Shown here: in pieces, positions 18,239 through 26,693 of the stretch
Layout: each line of letters begins with the position of its first letter
Position numbering within the stretch: position 1 is the first letter of the stretch
Assembly: GCA_934654605.1 (NCBI GenBank)
Contig: CAKUGH010000010.1
Location: forward strand, 1-46,627
Direction: 5' to 3'
DNA length: 46,627 bases
From: an uncultured Collinsella sp.
GTDB taxonomy: Bacteria; Actinomycetota; Coriobacteriia; Coriobacteriales; Coriobacteriaceae
The notes under the pieces: generated by a model
The model's input: the letters and a program-made list of their open reading frames with translations, nothing else
Databases searched by the model: none
What the model was told of the DNA's origin: nothing
Made by a program: the position numbers and the translations under genes

Positions 18239-18760
18239 CTACTTGTCCATATCGATCAAGCCGTCCATAACATGGACGGAAATTGTTCCCGTGTCGGGAA
18301 GATCGAGCACAACCTGCTCGATCACGGGAATCAGCACCTCGCCGTACCGATCGCCCTCGACAACCCAAACATCGTTGGCGGGCGTCGACATGATCTCGAC
18401 AATCGTTCCGAGCGAACCAAAGCGCTCATCGACCACCTCGCGACCCATCAGGTCGGTATAGGCGGCGTCGAGCGAATCGAGCTCGAAGTCGTCACGATTG
18501 GCCAGCACATAGCATCCGGTGATGCCCTCAGCGGCCGTCAAGTCATCTATGCCCTCAAACGAGACCAGATCGCCATCGCCCGTATCGGTGACGGACACGA
18601 CCGTGCAAAAACGGTCGCGCTTGAGCGCCGGCGGCGTCAAGGCGACACGCATACCCGGCTCCAATACAGAAGGAAGCCCCCGCAGCGGCTGCGCGAGGAC
18701 CTCCCCCTTCCTTCCGTGCGGCTTGACCACACGGGCGATATTTTTGTACTGGGACCTCAA
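18239..18760 (-). CDS. rimM: 16S rRNA processing protein RimM
   Basis: Assembly factor for the 30S head that binds ribosomal protein S19. The N-terminal beta-barrel starts IARVVKPHGRKGEVLA and the C-terminal PRC-barrel includes LMGREVVDERFGSLGTIVEI and EVLIPVIEQVVLDLP. The start appears to be TTG at 18760, four bases after the khpA stop, with a weak AGGA close by; no better start lies near the conserved N-terminus. 173 aa is typical. Confidence 0.92.
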   Translation of the reverse strand: MRSQYKNIARVVKPHGRKGEVLAQPLRGLPSVLEPGMRVALTPPALKRDRFCTVVSVTDTGDGDLVSFEGIDDLTAAEGITGCYVLANRDDFELDSLDAAYTDLMGREVVDERFGSLGTIVEIMSTPANDVWVVEGDRYGEVLIPVIEQVVLDLPDTGTISVHVMDGLIDMDK

Positions 18761-18764
18761 GGTC

Positions 18765-19049
18765 CTAGCCCAGAACCTCTACCTCGACAGCAGTGTCGAG
18801 GCGAGTGGCCAGTGCACGGGCGAGCGTGCGAATGGCCTTGATGGTACGGCCACGACGGCCGATGACCTTAGCGACGTCATCCTCGGCAACCGAAACCTCA
18901 ATCGTGGAGGCGTCGTCACCATCAATGACCTCAAGGCTCACGGAATCCGGGTCGTCGACGATCTGAACAACGAGATATTCGACGAGATCGGCGATGCGAT
19001 CTGAGAGCATTGCCTCACCCTCGAGCTGTGCAGCGTCAACCTCAGGCAC
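18765..19049 (-). CDS. khpA: KH-domain RNA-binding protein KhpA
   Basis: Small single-KH-domain RNA-binding protein; in other Gram-positive bacteria KhpA works with KhpB in control of cell division and elongation. The GxxG loop lies in KVIGRRGRTIKAIR. 94 aa. The GTG start at 19049 has GAGGAG 7 bases upstream, overlapping the end of rpsP. It sits between rpsP and rimM, the conserved position for this family. Confidence 0.93.
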   Translation of the reverse strand: MPEVDAAQLEGEAMLSDRIADLVEYLVVQIVDDPDSVSLEVIDGDDASTIEVSVAEDDVAKVIGRRGRTIKAIRTLARALATRLDTAVEVEVLG

Positions 19050-19052
19050 GAT

Positions 19053-19394
19053 TTACTCCTCGGCGCCCTCAGCGGCCTCAGCGGCAGCCTTAGCGGCCTC
19101 GGCCTCTTTGGCGAGCTGCTTCTTGGACTTCTTGACGACGGTCTCGGTCTTCTCGCCCTCGTTGGCGGCCTTGACCAGAGCGGCGACAGCGTCGGTGAGC
19201 TGAGCGCCCTTGGACTGCCAGTCGGCGATCTTCTCGAGGTCGAGGTTGATGGTCTTGGGGGCGGTCATCGGGTTGTAGCGGCCAACCTCCTCGATGATAC
19301 GACCGTCACGCGGGGCGCGGGAATCGGCGACGACGACACGGTAGTACGGACGCTTCTTAGCGCCGTGACGAGCAAGGCGAATCTTGACTGCCAA
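19053..19394 (-). CDS. rpsP: 30S ribosomal protein S16
   Basis: Ribosomal protein bS16. [25 protein letters not shown] and GRYNPMTAP are diagnostic. The start is TTG at 19394, with GGAGGAG six bases upstream and the family's usual first residues following; the longer frame upstream to 19430 has no support. 113 aa. The last 35 residues are a Lys/Ala/Glu-rich tail beyond the conserved core, common in high-GC Gram-positives. Confidence 0.97.
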   Translation of the reverse strand: MAVKIRLARHGAKKRPYYRVVVADSRAPRDGRIIEEVGRYNPMTAPKTINLDLEKIADWQSKGAQLTDAVAALVKAANEGEKTETVVKKSKKQLAKEAEAAKAAAEAAEGAEE

Positions 19395-19523
19395 AGGAAA
19401 CTCCTCCAACCAAGCAGCTTTAGGCTGCAACTACAAACAAACAGTTGAACATAATACGCCATCGACGCGGGCAGGTGAAGTCCGTGAGACCAACTTCTTC
19501 GGTGTAGTCGAGGGCAAATCCAT

Positions 19524-19551
19524 ATCTTAGACAAGAATTCGCGATTTGCAA
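19524..19551 (-). promoter_or_regulatory. promoter of the rpsP-khpA-rimM-trmD-lepB operon
   Basis: Minus strand -35 TTGCAA (19546-19551) and -10 TAAGAT (19524-19529), spacer 16. It gives an rpsP leader of about 125 bases. It is divergent from dinB. Confidence 0.55.
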
Positions 19552-19583
19552 GCACATCCACGCACCCCACATGAGCTGCGCGG

Positions 19584-19589
19584 TATACT
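19584..19589 (+). promoter_or_regulatory. -10 box of dinB, implying a leaderless mRNA
   Basis: TATACT ends 6 bases before the dinB ATG (19596), so transcription would begin at or next to the start codon. No ribosome-binding sequence precedes the ATG. The -35 region is poor. No clear SOS box was seen. Confidence 0.5.
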
Positions 19590-19595
19590 CATGAC

Positions 19596-20852
19596 ATGGA
19601 AAGACGCGAACATACATACGGTTATGAGGATGCTGCGGGCGTCACGCCGCCGCCCTGGACGGGTCCGGCGGTGGGCCTGATGGACCTCGATGCGTTTTTT
19701 GCAAGCGTAGAGATGCTCGACCACCCCGAGTGGCGCGGCAAGCCGCTCATTGTGGGCGGCGATGCCGAATCACGCGGCGTCGTGTCCACATGTTCGTATG
19801 AAGCGCGTCGTTTTGGCGTGCATTCCGCCATGGCCTCGGCCGAGGCACGGCGTCTGTGCCCGCAGGCAATTTGGACACACGGGCACTTCGATCGCTACCG
19901 CGAGGTGAGCGCGCAGGTCATGGCGATTCTTGCCGACGAGACGCCGCGCGTGGAGCGCGTGTCCATCGACGAGGCCTTTATCGATATCACGCCGGGCCGC
20001 TTTGCGCCCGAGGACCCGCTGCTGGTGGCGCGGCGCATTAGCGATCGCGTGGCTGCGCTGGGAGTGACCTGCTCCATTGGCGTCGGCTGCAACAAGACGG
20101 TTGCCAAGATCGCGAGCGAGCGCGACAAACCGTTTGGTCTGACCATCGTACGCCCCGGCACGGAGCAGCGCTTCTTGGCCGCGCTGCCGGTGTCTGCGAT
20201 GAGCGGTATCGGGCGCTCGGCCGAGGAGCGGCTGCGCCGCATGCGAATCTATACGCTGGGCGAGCTTTCACGCGCGCCAGAGTCCACCCTGGCTGCAATC
20301 TTTGGCGTGAATGGCGAGCGCATGCGTCAACGTGCTTTGGGGCTCGAAGTATCCGAGGTCACCAGCCTGGATGAGGAACGTGAAGTTAAATCGGTGAGCA
20401 ATGAGCGCACCTTTGCGAAAGATTTGACTGAGCGTGGGGATATCGAGGCGGCGATCGCGTTGCTCGGCGAGTCGGTTGGGCGCCGCCTGCGCCGTCAGGA
20501 GCTGACAGGCGGAACCGTAACGCTCAAGCTCAAGTATTCGTATGGCAGCGGACGCACGGCACAGCGCCGCTTGCCCCACCCCACCGACGACGAGAATATC
20601 TTTGTGGCCGTAGCGCTCGAGCTGCTCGACAATATCTGGCAAGAAGGCATGCACGTGCGTCTGGCGGGTATCGGCATGAGCGACTTCAACCACCAAGGCG
20701 GTATCCAAACCGACCTGTTCTGCGAGATCGATGACCGCGGCGCCCAGTCGAGCGACCGCCGAGACCTCTCCGTCGCCATCGATGCCGTCCGAGACAAATT
20801 CGGCGACACTGCCCTATCCTTCGGCCGCCAATCCCGCTTCTCCTCCCAATGA
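19596..20852 (+). CDS. dinB: DNA polymerase IV (Y family)
   Basis: Error-prone translesion polymerase. Catalytic residues are visible: GLMDLDAFFASVE (D30, D32) and RVSIDEAFIDI (D125, E126), with SCSYEARRFGV-type and CSIGVGCNKTVAKIASERDKP palm/finger motifs, HhH-type GIGRSAEERL, and a little-finger domain after residue 250. The C-terminus QTDLF resembles a beta-clamp binding motif. 418 aa. It is the only plus-strand gene in the first 41.9 kb. Its TGA stop is the first three bases of a REP element (20850-20880). Confidence 0.95.
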   Translation: MERREHTYGYEDAAGVTPPPWTGPAVGLMDLDAFFASVEMLDHPEWRGKPLIVGGDAESRGVVSTCSYEARRFGVHSAMASAEARRLCPQAIWTHGHFDRYREVSAQVMAILADETPRVERVSIDEAFIDITPGRFAPEDPLLVARRISDRVAALGVTCSIGVGCNKTVAKIASERDKPFGLTIVRPGTEQRFLAALPVSAMSGIGRSAEERLRRMRIYTLGELSRAPESTLAAIFGVNGERMRQRALGLEVSEVTSLDEEREVKSVSNERTFAKDLTERGDIEAAIALLGESVGRRLRRQELTGGTVTLKLKYSYGSGRTAQRRLPHPTDDENIFVAVALELLDNIWQEGMHVRLAGIGMSDFNHQGGIQTDLFCEIDDRGAQSSDRRDLSVAIDAVRDKFGDTALSFGRQSRFSSQ

Positions 20853-20880
20853 TTTTTCTGGGACGGGGATTAAAAAATCA
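20850..20880 (+). repeat. 31-bp REP-like palindrome A
   Basis: TGATTTTT and AAAAATCA arms flank an asymmetric GGGACGGGG core. It begins exactly at the TGA stop codon of dinB. Same length and layout as elements at 20902 and 21788, all beside the RAYT gene. Confidence 0.82.
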
Positions 20881-20901
20881 TTCTGGCGCTATCGGTGCTT
20901 T

Positions 20902-20932
20902 TGATTATTTTAGGACGGGGATGAAATAATCA
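20902..20932 (+). repeat. 31-bp REP-like palindrome B
   Basis: TGATTATTT and AAATAATCA arms surround AGGACGGGGAT. It lies 21 bases after element A in the same orientation and 9 bases from the stop codon of the RAYT gene, so A and B fill the gap between the convergent dinB and RAYT genes. Confidence 0.82.
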
Positions 20933-20941
20933 TTTCAGGCC

Positions 20942-21682
20942 TCATTTCGCCCTCTGAATTATGTTTGTCCCGATTCCCGTAATGCGCGAAATCTGGGCAA
21001 TCGTAAAGCCTCGATGCTTCAGCATTGCCAACAGGCGATTCCTCTCTTGCTTCGGCAGTGTCTTGAGCTGATAAGGCTCAAGTGGAACCAGTAGAGCCTG
21101 CGCGACCTCCAAGGCATCCATATCGGAAACATGCTTTCCCTCGGGCAGATAATAAGAATTGGGCTTACCGTCAGTACTTGTAAGGTAAAACGCCTCCGAA
21201 CCACCAAAAAGCTCGACAATATCACTGCAGTCGCAGATTTCAGGCGTACCGAAATACTCGTGAAAGCTACTCCAGCGATACATGGGTGCAGAAGATATGC
21301 CAGCTTTTGCAGGATTGTCGTGGATGTAGCGAACGCAACGAAGCAGCTGTTCATCATCGGAAATTACCACGCTCTTAAAACGTTCTTGAAAAACTGGCCC
21401 ACGACGCCCTGTCTTCAAATTAAAACGCATTGCATACGCTGTATCTATAGCGTGCATCGCAGTACTCATTTGGTTATCGGGATCATCAAATAGCAGATGC
21501 ACATGATTGTCCATCAAGCACCAAGCAAGCAGCCGAATATGGTCGGATGTAAAACGCCGGTTCATCAAATTGAGAAAATAGTAGCGGTCGTCATCGTCTT
21601 CAAAGATCAACTGCTCGGCACAGCCTTTGACCATAACATGATAATGACCGAGTTCGGATAACACACGGGCAACGCGAGTCAT
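20942..21682 (-). CDS. REP-associated tyrosine transposase (RAYT, Y1_Tnp)
   Basis: Single-strand-specific HUH/Y1 transposase relative, related to IS200/IS605 TnpA but of the REP-associated class thought to move short palindromes. The fold is recognisable: YHVMVKG first strand, the metal-binding HVH pair in LMDNHVHLLF (H60 and H62), RGPVFQERFKS, and the catalytic Tyr in RCVRYIHDNPAKAG (about Y119). A C-terminal helix-turn-helix (HRGFTIAQISRITGIG) resembles a DnaA-type DNA-binding tail. ATG at 21682 has GGAGGG upstream; 246 aa. It is flanked by inverted REP elements (B downstream, C upstream), the typical REPtron layout. It appears intact. Confidence 0.92.
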   Translation of the reverse strand: MTRVARVLSELGHYHVMVKGCAEQLIFEDDDDRYYFLNLMNRRFTSDHIRLLAWCLMDNHVHLLFDDPDNQMSTAMHAIDTAYAMRFNLKTGRRGPVFQERFKSVVISDDEQLLRCVRYIHDNPAKAGISSAPMYRWSSFHEYFGTPEICDCSDIVELFGGSEAFYLTSTDGKPNSYYLPEGKHVSDMDALEVAQALLVPLEPYQLKTLPKQERNRLLAMLKHRGFTIAQISRITGIGTNIIQRAK

Positions 21683-21732
21683 CGAAGCCCTCCCTTCCGA
21701 GTTTGCAATAGCTACAGCATACAAAAGGAGGG

Positions 21733-21774
21733 AAAAGAAAAAACCGAACCGCCCAACAAAGATGAGCGGTTCGG
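21733..21774 (-). terminator. intrinsic terminator after rsfS
   Basis: Minus strand CCGAACCGC/GCGGTTCGG, a perfect 9-bp stem with a 13-base loop, followed by TTTTTTCTTTT. It closes the rplU-to-rsfS operon and insulates the RAYT gene from it. Confidence 0.93.
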
Positions 21775-21787
21775 CGAACGGTAGGAA

Positions 21788-21818
21788 TGATTATTTTATC
21801 CCCGTCGCAGAAAAATCA
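21788..21818 (-). repeat. 31-bp REP-like palindrome C
   Basis: On the minus strand TGATTTTT and AAATAATCA arms flank CGACGGGGAT, so it is inverted relative to A and B. It starts one base after the rsfS stop codon and lies between that gene and its terminator. Confidence 0.82.
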
Positions 21819-21819
21819 T

Positions 21820-22275
21820 TTAGAGGAGGTTGAGGGGGAGCTGGGGAGCGTCGCCCCAGAGCTTTTCGAGGCGGTAGAAGTCGCGGGCCTCGGGGGTAAA
21901 GACGTGGACGACGACCGAGCCGTAGTCCATGAGCATCCAGGTCTTCTGCTCGCGGCCCTCGATGGAGAACGGGTGCTCGCCGCAAGCCTCGGCGACCTTC
22001 TCCTCAATCTCGTCGACGATCGAATCGACCTGACGGTTATTGGTACCGGTGGCGAGCACAAAGTAGTCGCACACGTCGGAGAGCTCGGTCAGATCGAGCA
22101 CTTGCACGTCCTCGCCCTTCTTGTCGTAGGCGGCCTGCGCGGCGGCGCGGGCGACATCCTCGGCGGCGACACCGCTCGCGGAAAGCGAGGCGGCGGTGCG
22201 GTCGGACGTGGCAACGAAGCTCTTGTGCTCCACACCTTCAAGAATCTGCTCGTCGGTCATGGTCTCATCGGCCAT
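21820..22275 (-). CDS. rsfS: ribosome silencing factor RsfS
   Basis: Binds L14 on the 50S subunit and blocks subunit joining in starvation. The family core is clear: AAYDKKGEDVQVLDL, VCDYFVLATGTNNRQVDSI, and DYGSVVVHVFTPEARDFYRLEKLW. ATG at 22275 has GAGG six bases upstream; 151 aa, with about 45 extra residues at the N-terminus. It follows nadD and yqeK in the standard order. Confidence 0.95.
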   Translation of the reverse strand: MADETMTDEQILEGVEHKSFVATSDRTAASLSASGVAAEDVARAAAQAAYDKKGEDVQVLDLTELSDVCDYFVLATGTNNRQVDSIVDEIEEKVAEACGEHPFSIEGREQKTWMLMDYGSVVVHVFTPEARDFYRLEKLWGDAPQLPLNLL

Positions 22276-22303
22276 GGAATACCTCTTTCTAGACACGCCC
22301 GAG

Positions 22304-22912
22304 CTAGCGCAGCTGGGCGTAATGGTTGTAAATCGTAATTGCCGTGGGATAAAGATAACGCCCGGACTGAATCACGTAGACCAGACCCTGCGCAAAACAG
22401 GAGAAGAACAACTCGTCAAGCGTCGACTCCCCCACCATCTTGCGCAGCGCATGGGCATAATCACCATGGCGGTTGGGCTCGATGGCATCGGCCACAAAAA
22501 CCACCATATCGAGCGGTGTCATGTCGCAGGCGCCCACGGTGTGGCGGTCGACAGCCTGATAGACCGCCGGCGATAGCTCGGGAAAAAGCTGCGGAAGCTC
22601 ATAGGCGGCAACCGGACCATGCAGCAGCGGTGTCGCGGCCGAGGGAGAGCCGGCAACCTTGATGCCGTAGTGCAGCGCGCGCGCCACGAGCTCATCATCG
22701 GAGAGCACCTTATCCCAGTCGTGGATCAGGCCGGCGGCAGCGGCATCAAAGCGATTGACACCATACACCTCGGCCAGATGCAGCGCGGTCTCGGCAACAC
22801 CCAACGAATGCACATAGCGCTTGCGCTTATCCTTCATGCGCACGTCGAGCAGCTCGTGAATGCGCTGGAGCAGCGCGCGCTCGTCGCCCTCAAACTGATC
22901 TTCTACTGACAA
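22304..22912 (-). CDS. yqeK: HD-domain hydrolase YqeK (Ap4A hydrolase type)
   Basis: HD-superfamily phosphohydrolase; YqeK members split diadenosine tetraphosphate symmetrically to ADP. Metal ligands are visible: H35 in RYVHSLGVAETA, H64-D65 in GLIHDWDK, and later HGPVAAYEL and DRHTVG. TTG start at 22912 with GGGGGAG five bases upstream; 202 aa. Located between nadD and rsfS, as is common. Confidence 0.9.
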   Translation of the reverse strand: MSVEDQFEGDERALLQRIHELLDVRMKDKRKRYVHSLGVAETALHLAEVYGVNRFDAAAAGLIHDWDKVLSDDELVARALHYGIKVAGSPSAATPLLHGPVAAYELPQLFPELSPAVYQAVDRHTVGACDMTPLDMVVFVADAIEPNRHGDYAHALRKMVGESTLDELFFSCFAQGLVYVIQSGRYLYPTAITIYNHYAQLR

Positions 22913-22924
22913 CGTTCTCCCCCA

Positions 22925-23602
22925 TCACTCAAAATCATCTTGGCCCAGATCGGCATACAGACCGCGTTTGCGAATGTAGCCGAGCACGGACTCGCTCGTA
23001 AGATAGCGCGCGCTCATGCCGCGGGCAACTCGTTTGCGAATGTTGGTCGAGCTAATCGCCAGCGCCGGAATCTGGATATAACGCACGTCAAACGGCAGGC
23101 CCGACTCTTTGATCCGCGCGCGAGCCGTATCGATATCGAAGCCCGGTCGCGTCGCCGCAATAAACGTGGCAAGTTCGGCGATTCGGTCGGCATCATGCCA
23201 GGTCACAATATCGATAATCGCGTCGGCGCCCGTAATAAAGTAGAGCTTTACCTGAGGCGGATAAAAGTCGCGAAGGGCATGAAGCGTATCGGCCGTATAG
23301 GTCACGCCCGGACGGTCGATTTCGAATCGGCTCGCCAAAAACGCCGGGTTCGCGGCAGTCGCGAGAACCGTCATGGCATAACGGTCCTCGGCCGGCGTCA
23401 CCGGTTTGTCAAGCTTAAAGGCAGGAGAGCCCGCCGGCATAAAGAGCACGGCATCCAAGTCGAGCGACTCACGCGCTTGCTCGGCAGTCACCAAGTGCCC
23501 GTAATGAATCGGGTCGAAGGTGCCGCCCATAATGCCAAGCCTATACTCCCGCCCATCCTCGATGGGAAGCTCAGGCAAACCGATTCCACCGCGCAGCGAC
23601 AT
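22925..23602 (-). CDS. nadD: nicotinate-nucleotide adenylyltransferase
   Basis: Makes deamido-NAD from nicotinate mononucleotide and ATP. The nucleotidyltransferase motif GIMGGTFDPIHYGHL and the late ALAISSTNIRKRVARG motif are present. 225 aa, with about 22 residues before the conserved core. ATG at 23602 lies just after the obgE stop (TAG GCC ATG), with GGCGAG as a weak site, so it is probably coupled to obgE. Confidence 0.96.
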   Translation of the reverse strand: MSLRGGIGLPELPIEDGREYRLGIMGGTFDPIHYGHLVTAEQARESLDLDAVLFMPAGSPAFKLDKPVTPAEDRYAMTVLATAANPAFLASRFEIDRPGVTYTADTLHALRDFYPPQVKLYFITGADAIIDIVTWHDADRIAELATFIAATRPGFDIDTARARIKESGLPFDVRYIQIPALAISSTNIRKRVARGMSARYLTSESVLGYIRKRGLYADLGQDDFE

Positions 23603-23605
23603 GGC

Positions 23606-25075
<1,470 letters not shown>

Positions 25076-25079
25076 CTAC

Positions 25080-25122
25080 AAAAAGAGGGAGACCCTTGAA
25101 TCCTAAAACTCAAGTGCCTCCC
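25080..25122 (-). terminator. terminator between rpmA and obgE
   Basis: Minus strand GGGAG...CTTGA pairs with TCAAG...CTCCC and is followed by TCTTTTT. It would limit readthrough from the ribosomal genes into obgE. Confidence 0.8.
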
Positions 25123-25147
25123 ACATATGTGCTCTATGAAGGGTGAA

Positions 25148-25405
25148 TTACGCGTTCGCGAGCGGGCGTACGCTGACCCTGTGCTTGATACCCTTGTGGA
25201 ACTCAACGGTACCGTCGACCAGCGCGAACAGCGTGTCGTCCTTGCCACGGCCAACGTTCTCACCCGGGTGGATGTGCGTGCCGTGCTGACGGACGAGAAT
25301 CGTGCCCGTGGTTACCGTCTGGCCGGCGAAGCGCTTCGTGCCAAGGCGCTGACCGCGGGAGTCACGGCCATTACGGGAGGAACCGAGTCCTTTTTTGTGT
25401 GCCAT
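25148..25405 (-). CDS. rpmA: 50S ribosomal protein L27
   Basis: Ribosomal protein bL27, whose N-terminus reaches the peptidyl-transferase centre. [21 protein letters not shown] and [18 protein letters not shown] are diagnostic; 85 aa. The N-terminus begins directly at the mature sequence, without the cleaved extension found in Firmicutes. Confidence 0.98.
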   Translation of the reverse strand: MAHKKGLGSSRNGRDSRGQRLGTKRFAGQTVTTGTILVRQHGTHIHPGENVGRGKDDTLFALVDGTVEFHKGIKHRVSVRPLANA

Positions 25406-25438
25406 TGTGTATACCTACTCTTTCGTTACGAGTGTAAT

Positions 25439-25813
25439 CTACTCGGCGACGGGAGCCTCGGCAACAGCCTCGGCCTCTGCCTTGACAGCCTTCTTGGCGC
25501 GGGACGTAGCCTGGACCTTCACGATCTTCAGCTTGGTGAGCTGCTGACGGTGACCCTTCAGACGACGATAGCGCTTACGCTTGTGGAACTTGAAGACCAG
25601 CTGCTTCTCGCCCTTGAACTGCTCAACGATCTGAGCGGTAACCTTGGCCTTGGCCAGCTTGTCGGGATCGGTGACGATCTTCTTACCATCGTTGAGGAAG
25701 ATGACCGGCAGGGTGACCTTGTCGCCCTCATTGCCCTCGATCTTCTCGACGGTGATGACATCGTCGGTGGCGACCTTGTACTGCTTGCCGCCCGTGTTAA
25801 CGATTGCGTACAT
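25439..25813 (-). CDS. rplU: 50S ribosomal protein L21
   Basis: Ribosomal protein bL21. YAIVNTGGKQYKV and FKFHKRKRYRRLKGHRQQ are diagnostic. ATG at 25813 is chosen to match the family start; the frame runs 7 codons upstream. 124 aa with an Ala/Glu-rich tail of about 20 residues beyond the conserved core. Confidence 0.98.
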   Translation of the reverse strand: MYAIVNTGGKQYKVATDDVITVEKIEGNEGDKVTLPVIFLNDGKKIVTDPDKLAKAKVTAQIVEQFKGEKQLVFKFHKRKRYRRLKGHRQQLTKLKIVKVQATSRAKKAVKAEAEAVAEAPVAE

Positions 25814-25855
25814 GTTTACTTGCCCTTCATGCATCAGTTAGTGCAACAGCCGAAT

Positions 25856-25884
25856 ATAGTAGCAGGCGATAATACCCCCGTCAA
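25856..25884 (-). promoter_or_regulatory. promoter of rplU-rpmA
   Basis: Minus strand -35 TTGACG (25879-25884) and -10 TACTAT (25856-25861), spacer 17. The -35 box overlaps the stop codon of the upstream DUF2344 gene. Confidence 0.8.
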
Positions 25885-26693
25885 CGAGTATGTGGAGCAA
25901 ATCCACAAGTTCGCACAGGTATGGGGCTGACGAGTCGGCCCTCGTCGTCCTCGCATGCTTGATTCTGACGCTCGACATCGTAGGAGCAGATGGTCACGAG
26001 GTCTTGCATACCGGTGGAAACAATAGGTGCATCGACGCCCGGGGTCAAGCCCTGCAACAAAACATCAGCAGCAGAAAGCAAAATCTCCGGACGCATGGAA
26101 CCCTCGTTGTCGGCATGGGTGTCGAGCATGAGCACCAGATGGTCCGGACGCTCCCCCGCCGTGAGCTCATAGCCAACAAGCGTATGGTCCAGATCAAGAC
26201 GCTTGCTCTTTTTGCCGCGCGCATAGTCGATGCCATGACCCGCGCGCAGCGTGTCGATCGCAGCGCGCACCTCGTCGGCACTCACGGGTGCCTCGGGGTC
26301 CAGGTGCAAGTCGATGCGGTACGACAGACGCGTAAGCTGAGCCGTCAGCGCCGGCGTGCGCACGTCGATGTAGGCAGCCTCGATAGGCGCCAGATCGGCA
26401 GGCGATGCAGCGGCCAAGCGCTCAAAGGCCTCGTCGAGAGCGACGAACTCGGTCATAAACAGGTCATACCACTCGCAGGTCGACGACGTGCCCACGGGCA
26501 GCGCCGACGAAAAGCCCACGCGCATATGCGGCGAGAAACCCTGCGTCACGGCATAGGGCAGGCCCGCACGGCGCACGATGCGCTCAATGGTATGGATTAG
26601 TTCCAGATGGCCCAGGTACTTAAGGCGATCACGCTTGCCGTAGCGAACGCGCAGCCTAAAGAGTGTGGGATTGTCGGTCAAGCGCTCACTCAT
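25881..26693 (-). CDS. DUF2344 protein, radical SAM-linked (TIGR03936 type)
   Basis: Family found next to, or fused with, the radical SAM protein upstream; function unknown. The conserved start FRLRVRYGKRDRLKYLGHLELI and GLPYAVTQGFSPHMRVGFSSALPVG are clear. 270 aa. Its ATG overlaps the stop of the radical SAM gene as ATGA, so the two are translationally coupled and likely act together. Confidence 0.88.
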   Translation of the reverse strand: MSERLTDNPTLFRLRVRYGKRDRLKYLGHLELIHTIERIVRRAGLPYAVTQGFSPHMRVGFSSALPVGTSSTCEWYDLFMTEFVALDEAFERLAAASPADLAPIEAAYIDVRTPALTAQLTRLSYRIDLHLDPEAPVSADEVRAAIDTLRAGHGIDYARGKKSKRLDLDHTLVGYELTAGERPDHLVLMLDTHADNEGSMRPEILLSAADVLLQGLTPGVDAPIVSTGMQDLVTICSYDVERQNQACEDDEGRLVSPIPVRTCGFAPHTR

